A DNA stretch of 64,000 nt from Zygnema cylindricum (Eukaryota > Streptophyta > Zygnematophyceae > Zygnematales > Zygnemataceae): the NCBI GenBank assembly GCA_037447655.1, contig JBBHKE010000696.1, forward strand, positions 250,001-314,000. The letters run 5' to 3'. Below, in pieces: positions 21,149 to 30,333 of the stretch. Under the pieces are notes generated by a model that had not been told where the DNA came from, did not search any database, and worked only from the letters and a program-made list of their open reading frames with translations. A program made the position numbers and the translations under genes. How positions within the stretch are numbered: position 1 is the first letter of the stretch; each line of letters begins with the position of its first letter.

Positions 21149-23272
21149 GAACCAACCGGTACTATAACAGCATTCTTAGCCATCTGAGCCTTCATCAAGC
21201 CCAGTACTTCTAATCTATAATCTTCTCCCCTATCTGACCACCGAATTCCTCCTCGTGCAACCTTCCCACCCCTAAGGTGGATACCTTCAAATTCATTAGA
21301 ATAAATAAAAATTTCGGCATAAGGTCTTGGCAGCGGTAGGTCTGGCACTTTATACGAATCAAATTTAAAAGAAATATAAGGTTTTATCGCATCATCTCTG
21401 GTTTGATAAAAAATAGTTCTAGTAGTCGCCTTAATGGTTTGATACATATTACGCAGGACTTTATCTTCCGTGCTGTTTGAAACTACATCAAGGTAATTTT
21501 CCAGGTCCTTACCAATAAATTTTGCCAGTTTTTTTGAATATAATTCAGGATCGAATAATGCACTGAAAAGCTTCACGAGCAGTTCTGTAAATTTATAATG
21601 TTTTATTAAAGTTAGCTGAGCATATACCTTTTCATACGAAATAACGGTTTGATGTAAATATGTTGTTAAAGCCTTCAATAAATAATTTTTTTGCCAATCC
21701 ATACCGGAAATAACAAGTAACTTGCTTAAAGAATCGGTTGAGAATATACCCTCGTTTATTTTCTCAAGAGCTACTTCGATATTTTCTTTAACACGCTAAA
21801 TGGAATTTCTATTTCCATCTGGCTTGCTAAAATAAATTCATAAATCCAACTCTGTTTAATTTGAGCTGTCTCTTTAGTTATAAAACTTTGCTCATCAATG
21901 GCTATAAAACCTAAATTCTCAATAGCAGGCAAAGTATCAGAAAGAGTTAAAAATACAGACGGACTGTAAATTAAACTCCGAAGGTGATTTTTGTAAGAGA
22001 TTAAAAACGGTTTTGTTTAAATCTGAAGCTTTTTTCAGGTTGTTAATATCCTCAATTGTAGCACTTGCATTAAATTTATGCTTTTACTCAGGAGGAAAAG
22101 CAGATTCTAGCTGCTTGTGTTTAAGCCCCCCTTCGCACTCTCCATATTTTTCGCATAACTTCTCTGATAAAGAATGTAGTAATTTTTATTAAATCTTCTT
22201 CTAGTTCCTGAGGGATAAAATTGAGCTTTCTTTTATCTTTTACAGAAATAGTAGCAAAAAGGTGAGAGAAATCCTGAGCTAGTACTGTTATATTATCGGT
22301 AATAATCTCACTATCAAACTTTTGTGACAGATAGTTACTAATTGTCTTATAAACATCTGGGGTGAGACGATTCCTTGGCATAAAAATGATAATATTAATA
22401 AAGGATCCGGCCCAATCTTGCTGAATAAATAATTTTATTTTTTGCTACGCATGCTTGAAAGCATATGAAGACACATACAATACAAATCGGTTTCATCAAT
22501 TTGGATTAAAGTATCACGAGGTAAAGATTCGATAATGTTTTTTAGCTTTTTCGAATTGTAACTGTTTAAAGGAAACCCTGATTCGTTAAGTACATAATTC
22601 ATCTTTCCCCGCAAAATAGGTACACTTTTTATAGATTGGTAATAAATTGCCATTCCGTAAAGTCCAAAAATTATGCTACCTGAATTATATTCCCAATTTT
22701 CATCTAGATCCTTAATTAGAATATAATCTACAAGGGCATTAAGATGCACCGGCGATACTTTATTAAGCTTACCAAGTATTGCCAGTTTGTTAGAGTAATA
22801 ATCCCTTTTAGAAAACTCTATTATAACCTTCAAGTCCTCTTTATTATCTTGCCAAATATCTTTTACCCCATCTTCATGGGTTATTTGCATGGAAGAAAAT
22901 ATCAAATTCAACCATGCCAAGGAAAGTAAAATGATCTTTCTGTAACCAATTTAGGAAATCAAGAGCCTATTCAGTAGGCAATCCTGACATCTTTATGGCG
23001 GACTATCTCAGTAGTTCCGGCAATTAACTTATTTAGTAAAGTTTGCCAAGAGTTATAAGTATAATCGACTAAATCGATAATTTCATTTATTTCTTTTTTT
23101 AAGATTTGTATGGTTTCTTCATTAGAATTTCCAAGAGCTTTAATAAACACTAACGATTCTCTTGAAGCCTCTTCACCTGTCGAAATAATCTCAATTAAGT
23201 TGCCGTTTTTATCTCTTTTAGAAAAAACCGCAGGATGAAACGTAAAAATAGTTTGCAGCCCCAGTCTTGATA
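21149..23272 (-). pseudogene. NAD-specific glutamate dehydrogenase (large bacterial type), truncated and decayed
   Basis: This belongs to the large (about 1600-residue) bacterial NAD-GDH family that converts glutamate to 2-oxoglutarate. From right to left: FTFHPAVFSKRDKNGNLIEI, IIDLVDYTYNSWQTLLNKLI, the block at 22920-22435 (NIIESLPRDTLIQIDETDLY), the block at 22381-22121 (MPRNRLTPDVYKTISNYL) and the start of the dehydrogenase domain at 21702-21150 (EFEGIHLRGGKVARGGIRW, LGLMKAQMAKNAVIVPVGS). Several stops and frameshifts lie between blocks. Both ends are cut: the right at a leuS junction (about 23273) and the left at the queC junction (about 21149), so most of the catalytic half is absent. 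Confidence 0.88.
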
Positions 23273-23360
23273 GTGGTTTTTGGGACTTATTGTCTGAAAC
23301 AAAAGCGTTGCCCTTATCCCAGGCTTTTTGTCATTTCTCCTCCATTTCTTTGATATTCAT
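23273..23360 (-). pseudogene. leuS: leuS, first ~29 codons only
   Basis: ATG at 23360 begins MNIKEMEEK, stop, QKAWDKGNAFVSDNKSQKP. This matches the leucyl-tRNA synthetase N-terminus (EEKWQKxW...), with the Trp codon changed to TGA. It starts 12 bases after the DUF3576 stop, the gene order common in alphaproteobacteria. Sequence changes to glutamate dehydrogenase directly after KP. Confidence 0.65.
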
Positions 23361-23372
23361 AGGAATATATGA

Positions 23373-24503
23373 TTATTTATCTGCCTGGTATAAAGCTCTT
23401 GCTTTTCTAAATGCTGCCAATAGCAGATTCTTTATACTCTGTTGATCATTTATTCCCGATTTTAGTACGCTCATAGGCTTTCACGTCTACTGCTTCAGAA
23501 CTTATCACTTCATCCTTAATGAACACATTAATTTTAAATTGAGTATTAGGTTGTCCTTTAGGGTTATACCATTGGGTAATTATTACTCCACCAATACTAT
23601 CTGCTGAAGTTAACGGTGCGAAATCAAGTACGTCTAGGGCTGCCTGGTAAAGATACTTGTTTGCATTACCAACCTTTGATTTTGTGGCAGTACTTTTGGT
23701 TTTACCTGGCGAACCCTACTTCAGCTACAGTTGTTGGTCAGGCGGCTCGACATCTTGGGGTGGCAGCTCGTGATGCTGCTAAGGCGAAGGAGCGTGATTA
23801 TGCCAATCGGGACCCTATGGATGACTTTATCCCGATGGCGGTCGAGATCTTTGGTTGTTTGGGTGTTGCACTGGACGAGTTTCTCCGTACTTGTGCTCGA
23901 CGTGCGTTCGAGCGTCGAGGACCTGGGAGCCCTCCTCCTTCGGTCCTTACTTCTTTTTATCGTCAACGCTTATCTGTGGCTCTACAACGGGTGCAAGCTT
24001 CTATTCTCCTCCGATCGGCTGTTGCGGCTATGGATCGTCGCCGTGCTCCGGAACTCCCTCAACGTGCTCCTCCGGGCTGGGGGGACTTACGGGGTTGTTT
24101 TTCGTAGGTATTTAATTGAGTTAGGGTTGGGGTTGGGGTTTGTATTTTTGTTTTTGTGAGTTGTCGTGCTTTTCATTTTGAGTTAGGGTGTTTTTATTTT
24201 CCTTGTTGTTGCTTCCTTTTTTTAGGGTGTGTTCTTGTCGCTTTTTTTTTTTTTTTTTTTTTTTTTATTATTGTTGTTTTTCAGTGTTGGTCATGCCACC
24301 CCTTTTGTACCCCCAGACTCAGATGGTTTACCATCGTGCTTTTTAATTTATCCTGCAAGTTCAAAAACAAGTCCTTCTCCTTGAAGTAGAGACCCCATTT
24401 CGTCCGTCTCTGTCTCAACCCTTGATTTTGGATAATCTCCGGATAAACTAGAAATTATATATGATAATAATACAAATAAGAATGAGAAAGACTTAAGTTT
24501 CAT
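23373..24503 (-). pseudogene. DUF3576 family lipoprotein gene, split by a LINE
   Basis: The N-terminal exon-like piece (24503-24357) begins MKLKSFSFLFVLLSYIISSL, a signal sequence, then SRVETETDEMGSLLQGEGL. The remainder (23706-23373) continues with VGNANKYLYQAALDVLDFAP, GGVIITQWYNPKGQPNTQFK and VNVFI-type sequence, ending ARALYQADK after a stop and a frameshift. DUF3576 proteins are small envelope proteins of unknown function, typically encoded just before leuS in alphaproteobacteria. The 650-bp insertion between the two parts is a plus-strand LINE. Confidence 0.8.
23707..24356 (+). mobile_element. 5'-truncated LINE fragment inserted in the bacterial DUF3576 gene
   Basis: Starting with TGGCGAACCCT, it encodes the same C-terminal region as the LINE at 47849-49590 (SATVVGQAARHLGVAARDAA, then DPMDDFIPMAVEIFGCLGVA). 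It carries the same 3' UTR end, including GATGGTTTACCATC and TTTATCCTGC. The shared sequence ends at 24356. No clean target duplication is seen. The fragment's coding frame is partly kept (23707-24110). Confidence 0.9.
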
Positions 24504-24610
24504 AATGATAAATAGATTATAATTTAGAATATTTTTTGTTTGCATTAATATTAGGAATATAATGCTTTTTATAAATAATACAACTAAAAAGGAAAAAAAT
24601 AGCAGTATTA

Positions 24611-25766
24611 TTATAAATTACTTATTAATTCTGTTTCAAGCATTAAGTGGCACACCATTGCTCCAAAAGCTTCTGCTGATAATTCTTTTAAAATAACGCT
24701 TCTTATAGGTGGCTTTTTCAAGCTAAGAGCGTTGATGGTTGCAGTAAAGTTTGCTTTATTAATATCAGAGAGTTCTTTATGGGCTAAATATCCGAATTTA
24801 TTTAAATTGCTTGTCTTATACTCTCCTACCTCTTGGCTAATCTTCTCTAGATAAAAGAAACTAAAAAGTTTATCTTGTGGTCCTTCTAAATATAGTTGCA
24901 GCATACTATGTTGATGGTTTGGTCCTAAACCTTTTAGAGGTGTATAACCTTTACCGTTCTTACCTAAAGATTCCGCAATAATTTGGGAATACCATTCTAA
25001 AAATGGCAAAAACCTTTGTAGATAACCAATATTTACCAGCGTGTTTTTATTTGAATAATACATGGAACTTGCGCTTAACATGGCTTTGCTTCTAGCTGAA
25101 GTAGAGCAGAAATCATCGATAACCTTGTTTGCGCCGGAAATGTAAGATAGCATATCAATGCCTGCGATCAGCCCAATTAATAGAGAAACAGAAGAAAGCC
25201 CAGAATATCTTCCACTAATTCCTTCTTGATGAGGAATGAGAGTAGCTCCTATTTCCATAGCTATATCTTTTAATATGCCGGCTTTAAGGTTAGCAATAAA
25301 AAATGATCGCAAGCCAATATCTGTAATGTTATGTTTCTGATATTCTCTCAGTAAACATCCCACTAAAGCATTAGTTTCTAAAGTTTCTCCGGAATTGCTA
25401 ATTGCGATAAAGGCAGTATTTTTTTATCTCTATTATGTCCATGAGATCGGCAAAGAAAAACGGATCAGAGTTATTTAAAAAATGTATTTTGGCGGAATTT
25501 TGATCTTGTCCTAGAAAACTTACCAACATCTGAGGATTAAGACTTGCCCCTCCCATACTCATAACAATTAGATCAGAAAATATATTTATAATCTCACTTG
25601 CTACTGCAATAAGGTTTTTAAGTAACTCCTGCAGTTCATGCTTTTTGAAAATCTGATAGTAGGAGTTACCAGATTCTATATTATTTACTATAGCCTTTGC
25701 CGTCGAAGATAATAAATTATTGTCTTGTTTCCGAGAATCCAAGTTATAATATTTTATTTCGTACAT
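24611..25766 (-). pseudogene. pgi: pgi (glucose-6-phosphate isomerase), nearly intact, one frameshift
   Basis: Pgi interconverts glucose-6-phosphate and fructose-6-phosphate. The start MYEIKYYNLDSRK is at 25766. Blocks are LIVMSMGGASLNPQML, AISNSGETLETNALV, GISGRYSGLSSVSLLIG (active-site region), GPNHQHSMLQLYLEGPQDKL and KELSAEAFGAMVCHLMLETE. The only break is an extra A in a run of A at about 25420-25426, which shifts the frame just before NTAFIAISN. The length, about 385 codons, fits the short alphaproteobacterial form. It is the best preserved gene of the island. Confidence 0.88.
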
Positions 25767-25815
25767 ATTTTGTGCTATTTTGTAGGTGATGTTATATTAC
25801 AAAGTCCAGCAAGAA

Positions 25816-25997
25816 TTAGTATCCACCTAATTTAAGTTTTCTTAGTAGCCAATCTACATTAACTCCAATATCCTCAAAAGCAGTTTCCCACTTTTCTGCT
25901 TGCTTGATAATTTGAGTATAAGGTGGGAAGTGATCATTAGTAGCAAGTATCACTCTATTGTTGGAAGTTAAATTGGTAATACTGTTAAAGTGTTCTT
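25816..25997 (-). pseudogene. C-terminal fragment of an unidentified bacterial protein
   Basis: An open frame of about 60 codons ends at TAA 25816-25818, just upstream of pgi. It contains NNRVILATNDHFPPYTQIIK and EDIGVNVDWLLRKLKLGGY. I do not recognise the family. Composition and position make it the right end of the island. Confidence 0.45.
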
Positions 25998-26000
25998 ATA

Positions 26001-26959
26001 GAGTTGTGACTCTAATCAATAACGTTAAATTTTTTACCAAAACATTAACAAGGGTCTTAAATTTATATTAATATTTACATTGTATTAATTTTATTGTATT
26101 ATTTCTATTTCTATAGTTCATAATAGTACTGCTCACATATTAAAACCCCTCGGAAACGTAGCACTATCGTACGCCTCCTCTGTGCCTTTCGTTAGCTCGG
26201 AGAACAAGTCGACCTTCTCAAAAATTAAAAATATCTTATAAGTTCTGGTGAGTTTTTGACGAAACCGTTGAACCACAAGACCAAAATTTGGTCAATACAT
26301 TCTATCATGACAAAATTAGTGTTTTAACCGGTTTAAAGTACATACTACACGTGCAATCTAGTTCATACAATATATACACTTTATTTTATGATTTGAAATA
26401 TGATTCAAACATACCAACATCAAAGAAAACCCTGACACTAACAACATTATGAACTACAAGAATGTATACTAAAACCACATTCACACTAATACAGACTCTA
26501 TGTTGTGAAATAGTCAGAAGAGAGGAACTGTAAACTTTTTGAAGTTGTGAACTTGTGGAACAAAGCCAAAACAGACTTTGAAAAAATGGGCACATACTTT
26601 TAATACAAACAGAAGGGGTTGCTACAATAAAAACTGTCAAAGATGGGAGAACCAAGCAAAAAACAACACATGGCAGCCATAAAACTAAACATAATTCGGT
26701 TAAGACTGTTGCTAACGGCAGCAGTTCGATACAATAGATCACCGTGGCAGCTAGACCAACTAAGTTGAAATGTGAAGAAACAATAGGAAACTCGACCTGC
26801 AGTAAACCCATACTTTACACATATAATACAGTATAATACGCGTATGATGTGGGGTGAAGTCATATTACGTTTCCAATTGTTTTTGCACATTTGAATCACG
26901 GGACAAGCAGCCTCAAGTGAGCCGGGTGTTAAACATAGACCACAGCACAGAAAAAACAC
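26001..26959. other. Intergenic plant DNA right of the island
   Basis: AT-rich with no supported gene. A diverged copy of the dispersed repeat seen near 15060-15380 lies at 26825-26895. Confidence 0.4.
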
Positions 26960-26962
26960 TAA

Positions 26963-27107
26963 GGGTATCTACACTGGCAGCAAGTTAGAAATGTTTATAT
27001 AATGTTCCTATGAAGTGACCTAATGGTTGCTGAAAATCGGGTAAAAATTGGAAACCACTACAAAAACATTATATAAACATTCTAACTTGCAGTCAGTATG
27101 AATACCC
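26963..27107. mobile_element. 145-bp hairpin MITE
   Basis: The left arm GGGTATCTACACTGGCAGC continues AAGTTAGAAATGTTTATATAATG and pairs with the right arm of the same sequence ending ATGAATACCC, about 40 bases each with a few mismatches. The left flank is TAA; the right is TTG. The GGGTA end and the TAA suggest a Harbinger/Tourist-like MITE. Confidence 0.7.
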
Positions 27108-27110
27108 TTG

Positions 27111-27745
27111 ATTTTATGATTCAATTCGGTAGCAATCTTTACCAAACTAACGCATTGCCTTTAGAAAACGAAAAAAAAGTCAGACTAGCAGCATATATCA
27201 ACAGGAAATTGAGCACACATTTTTGCCTACGCTTGTTGAAAAGTTAATAAGTGAACCGTTGACAACGGCAGAGAAATTTCCAAAGAAAGCATCTGAACTT
27301 AAGTATCTATACTTGGCCACCAATAAATAAAGCAGATCTCAAACAGAAATTCTAAAAACATTGCGAGACAATTCCAAGTTGGTATATCAGAAAAATACGA
27401 GGCAATGGCCATTGTAACTGATCACAATAAATTGCAAAAAAGACAATACCATTAAACTTTTCCTTGGCAACTAAACAAGGGGCAACCTAAAATCTACAAA
27501 CAAAACGATGCTCTTTTCCCACATCTGCTTCTCCTTTTTTTCTTTTAATCTCTATGTGCCTAATACCCTAAACAAGTAGATGCGCTCAAAAATACAACCA
27601 TACCTTCGGCTCACAGCTTCGTTTGACGTGTTTCCGCAATTCCTAGAAGGCCATGCTTTCTGCACTCCTAAAATCATGCCATTTAGCAGCAAACTCATTT
27701 TCTGACTAAATATTACTTTACAGGAAGTCCTGAAAAAAATTATCT
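27111..27745. other. Intergenic or 3' UTR of the ZNF706-like gene
   Basis: AT-rich with no supported gene. The right part probably carries the 3' UTR of the minus-strand gene ending at 27746. Confidence 0.4.
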
Positions 27746-28367
27746 CTACTCTGATGGAGGTGGAGGAGGAGTTTCCTTCGGATGTTTTGAACCATAGTGG
27801 TCAACTAATTGGTTATGATTCGCCAGCGAAGACTGCAAGCTCTCACATCACATACATTCAAATTACACACCATCTAAAATAAGAACGTTTGACTATAACT
27901 TGTTCCAACTTGTCTCTGCGACGTTAAACAACTTAAAATGGCAATGACTTAAATTATATTATCAAAACTGAGACATATGAAAGCAGATAGCGGCAGGTAT
28001 ATGAGTGCACGAAGTGAAGAATTGCCACAGTACTGACATTAGCAAGGATAATCCATAACAGATGACCGTTAAAACAGTGCAATTTCATTATGGAGTTCTG
28101 GAAGAAAATGCATGAGTCTAATAGAAAATAAATGACTACTGAGATAATAGCAACTACTATTAGAAATTCAGTGCCTTTTTGCAAAGTGTTAACAGAAATT
28201 AAACAATGTGCCAAGAAAAGGTAAAGGGTTTGCAAAGAAAACACCTTGCATATGGGACAAATAGTCTTAAGAGCAGCAGCTCTAGCTTCAAATTGAGATC
28301 CTTTTTGCTTCTGGTCCTTAGAAGCATTCTTCTTCTGAGCTTCAAGCTTTTGTTTTCCTCGAGTCAT
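27746..28367 (-). CDS. Small C2H2 zinc-finger protein of the 4F5/ZNF706 type, two exons
   Basis: Exon 1 is 28367-28245 (41 codons) and exon 2 is 27832-27746 (28 codons plus stop), joined by a GT..AG intron. The 69-residue product starts MTRGKQKLEAQKKNASKDQK, then KGSQFEARAAALKTICPICK, with the finger CPIC...HNQLVDHYGSKH (C-X2-C, H-X4-H) and a KETPPPPPSE tail. This is the 4F5/SERF-like N-terminus plus single finger seen in plant At2g23090-type and animal ZNF706 proteins. Its biochemical role is poorly known; a role in protein aggregation or translation control is suggested for relatives. An in-frame ATG four codons upstream exists, but the family starts at MTRGKQ. Confidence 0.88.
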
Positions 28368-30333
28368 ATCTGCTGTCACGATAGAAAACCAACCTTGACC
28401 TTATCTTTTTTTCTTCTAGTCTTATATCTCTCTCCTTCCCTCCTCTATTATATCTTCTGTAATTCTTTCAAAATTTTCCGATATTCTCGCAAAGCAACCT
28501 AGTGAAAGGTAAAAAGACTGTTAATTTTTATCTGCTGATCTGCTTCTACAGTATGATTTTCCTTTCGATTGACCCAAGACAAATCATAATCAGCAGTGGA
28601 AACATAGAAGAAAAGAAAAGAAATAGCCAAAAGAAAAGGAGCCGTTGGAAGGAAAGTAATAATTAATCATCTTTACTTTGTTCCTTTCATTCCATGGACG
28701 ACGAATCAGCTTCTTATTTTTCCTAAGGGTTCATTTTGAGTTAAAAAGTACGTTTCTCCAACATGTCTTGATATTGTCGGAAATACAGTTACGAGAGACA
28801 AAGTACACGGAGGCAGTTTTCTGGCAGACGTCAATCAGGTAGCCTTTTCATCGAACAGTAAAAAGAAAAAAAAAAAAAATGTTTTTTTTTTTTTCTGGTT
28901 TCACTACTTTTTTCGCCATTTCCCAAGAGCTACAGTACTTTTTAATTCCTTCTAGCTGATTTTTGTTCAGTACAAAAAGCACCATTTGTTTTGCAGTACG
29001 TTTGTATAAAATTTATAACAATATTACGCGATATGAAATTGCTGTTTTCTTGTATCGATGAGATTCGATATTTTTTGAGTAATTCATTACCGTGTGCAAT
29101 ATTCATTCAATACAATAACTGTTGTGACACATCGCGATATTTTATGCTTCCAATTTTAGTACAATATGCGCAGCGTTTCGACTTCCAGTAATGAATATCC
29201 TGTACGGCCTGTTATTCCGTTTCACGTGGCAATAACGTGAACCGGAAAAGGCCCAAAACGACAATTTTGTGTGCCAAGTTTACTCACCTTTGCATATGCC
29301 TATCTGACGCGTGGACGGGTAATAATGTGTCTTCAACTTTACAATCAGCCCGATTTGGAAAATCTTGCAAATCTTTGACAGACTTTTCGGGCACCGACGT
29401 CCCTAGTCGGTCGCCTACTCGACGAATTGTGACGATTCGTAGCAGCGGTGGTGTACCGGGCTCTCGATACCGCAACCAGTAAAATATCGCGTATCGAGAG
29501 AAATTTCAATACCCCGTATCAGATATCATGGAATATTCCTCGATGTACATATCGCTAACCATTTAATGAATTTTTTCACGTGTGAAAGTTCCTTATTTAT
29601 AGAGTTTAAGAGTAAGCTTTACTCGAACTCGGGGATGGTAAACCATTTGAGTACATGAAATCCATTCTAAATCAAGGAGAAATGTTTTATTCATCCAAAA
29701 GAAAATAGTAATATTTACTATTAATAACATTTTTCATTGAGTGGCTTGTAATGAGCCGCGTCGACAAAAATATTCTCATTTGCTGATTCTAAAATAGTGT
29801 TAACGCAATTATTCACTAATTCAAATAGCCATGCGCGCTGTACTTCTAGTCTTCTACGGCTTCCGTTCCAGTTCCAAAATTTGACCCTTCCTGCCCGATC
29901 GCGCTGATTTTTTTCCATGAACTTTTTTTTTGCAGGATTTCTTTTTTTCGTTCCTTGTTTTTTTTTTTCAAGCTTCGGAAGTTGCCGTTTACGGATCAGC
30001 AGGTTCGGACAGCGCTTCCTCCGAGTCTGGCATTACCAGCACCAACATCCTTGACAACCTGCCGTTGCAGACCTTGTTAGTTTGATCGCAATTTTTTCAT
30101 TCATTTTTTTTTTTTTTATTACTTTTTTCTTCCTTTCTCGGCTGTGTGGATGCCTTCCACGGGCGTGAGAGAACGCTGTCATTAGTTTATTGTTCCACTA
30201 ATTGTTGGTGGCTTGATCCATTTATCTCTCTCTCTTATTTCCTGAAACAGAATCAGAACCAAAGAATCAAAGAATCACATACTGAAGGAGTTTAATAACA
30301 GTGTTTTGGTGCCGATAAATATACTCCGTCATC
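28368..30333 (+). promoter_or_regulatory. Divergent upstream region between the ZNF706-like gene and clathrin, with possible 5' UTR exons
   Basis: No protein gene is supported. A GC-richer stretch at about 29970-30074, followed by a GTTAGT donor-like site, and the sequence 30252-30333 after an AAACAG acceptor-like site may be non-coding leader exons of clathrin. Near 29635 the sequence GATGGTAAACCAT resembles the LINE 3' hairpin and may be a relic. The splice interpretation is tentative. Confidence 0.35.

Larger units (their letters stand above)
17590..26000. other. Island of degenerate Rickettsiales-type bacterial DNA in the nuclear genome
   Basis: About 8.4 kb of intronless, AT-rich bacterial gene sequence lies between plant-type flanks. 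Plus-strand order: sppA part, murF C-terminus, mraY, queE, dps, first codons of queC. Minus-strand order from the right: an unidentified C-terminus, pgi, DUF3576, first codons of leuS, NAD-glutamate dehydrogenase. The residues read like those of Rickettsiales proteins. Nearly all genes are broken by frameshifts and stops. The edges are estimated from where protein similarity begins and ends, so they are good to a few tens of bases. Confidence 0.85.

Noticed and set aside
17590-26000. Island as bacterial contamination of the assembly
   Set aside because: Genes are disabled throughout, a plant LINE interrupts one, and fragments are scrambled; a live contaminant would have intact genes and colinear order. 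Long reads across the edges would settle it.
17590-26000. Island as transferred plastid or mitochondrial DNA
   Set aside because: murF, mraY, pgi, leuS, dps and large NAD-GDH are not encoded by streptophyte organelle genomes.
29237-29482. 81-codon ORF upstream of clathrin
   Set aside because: An overlapping minus-strand frame is equally open and no domain or transcript signal is seen.
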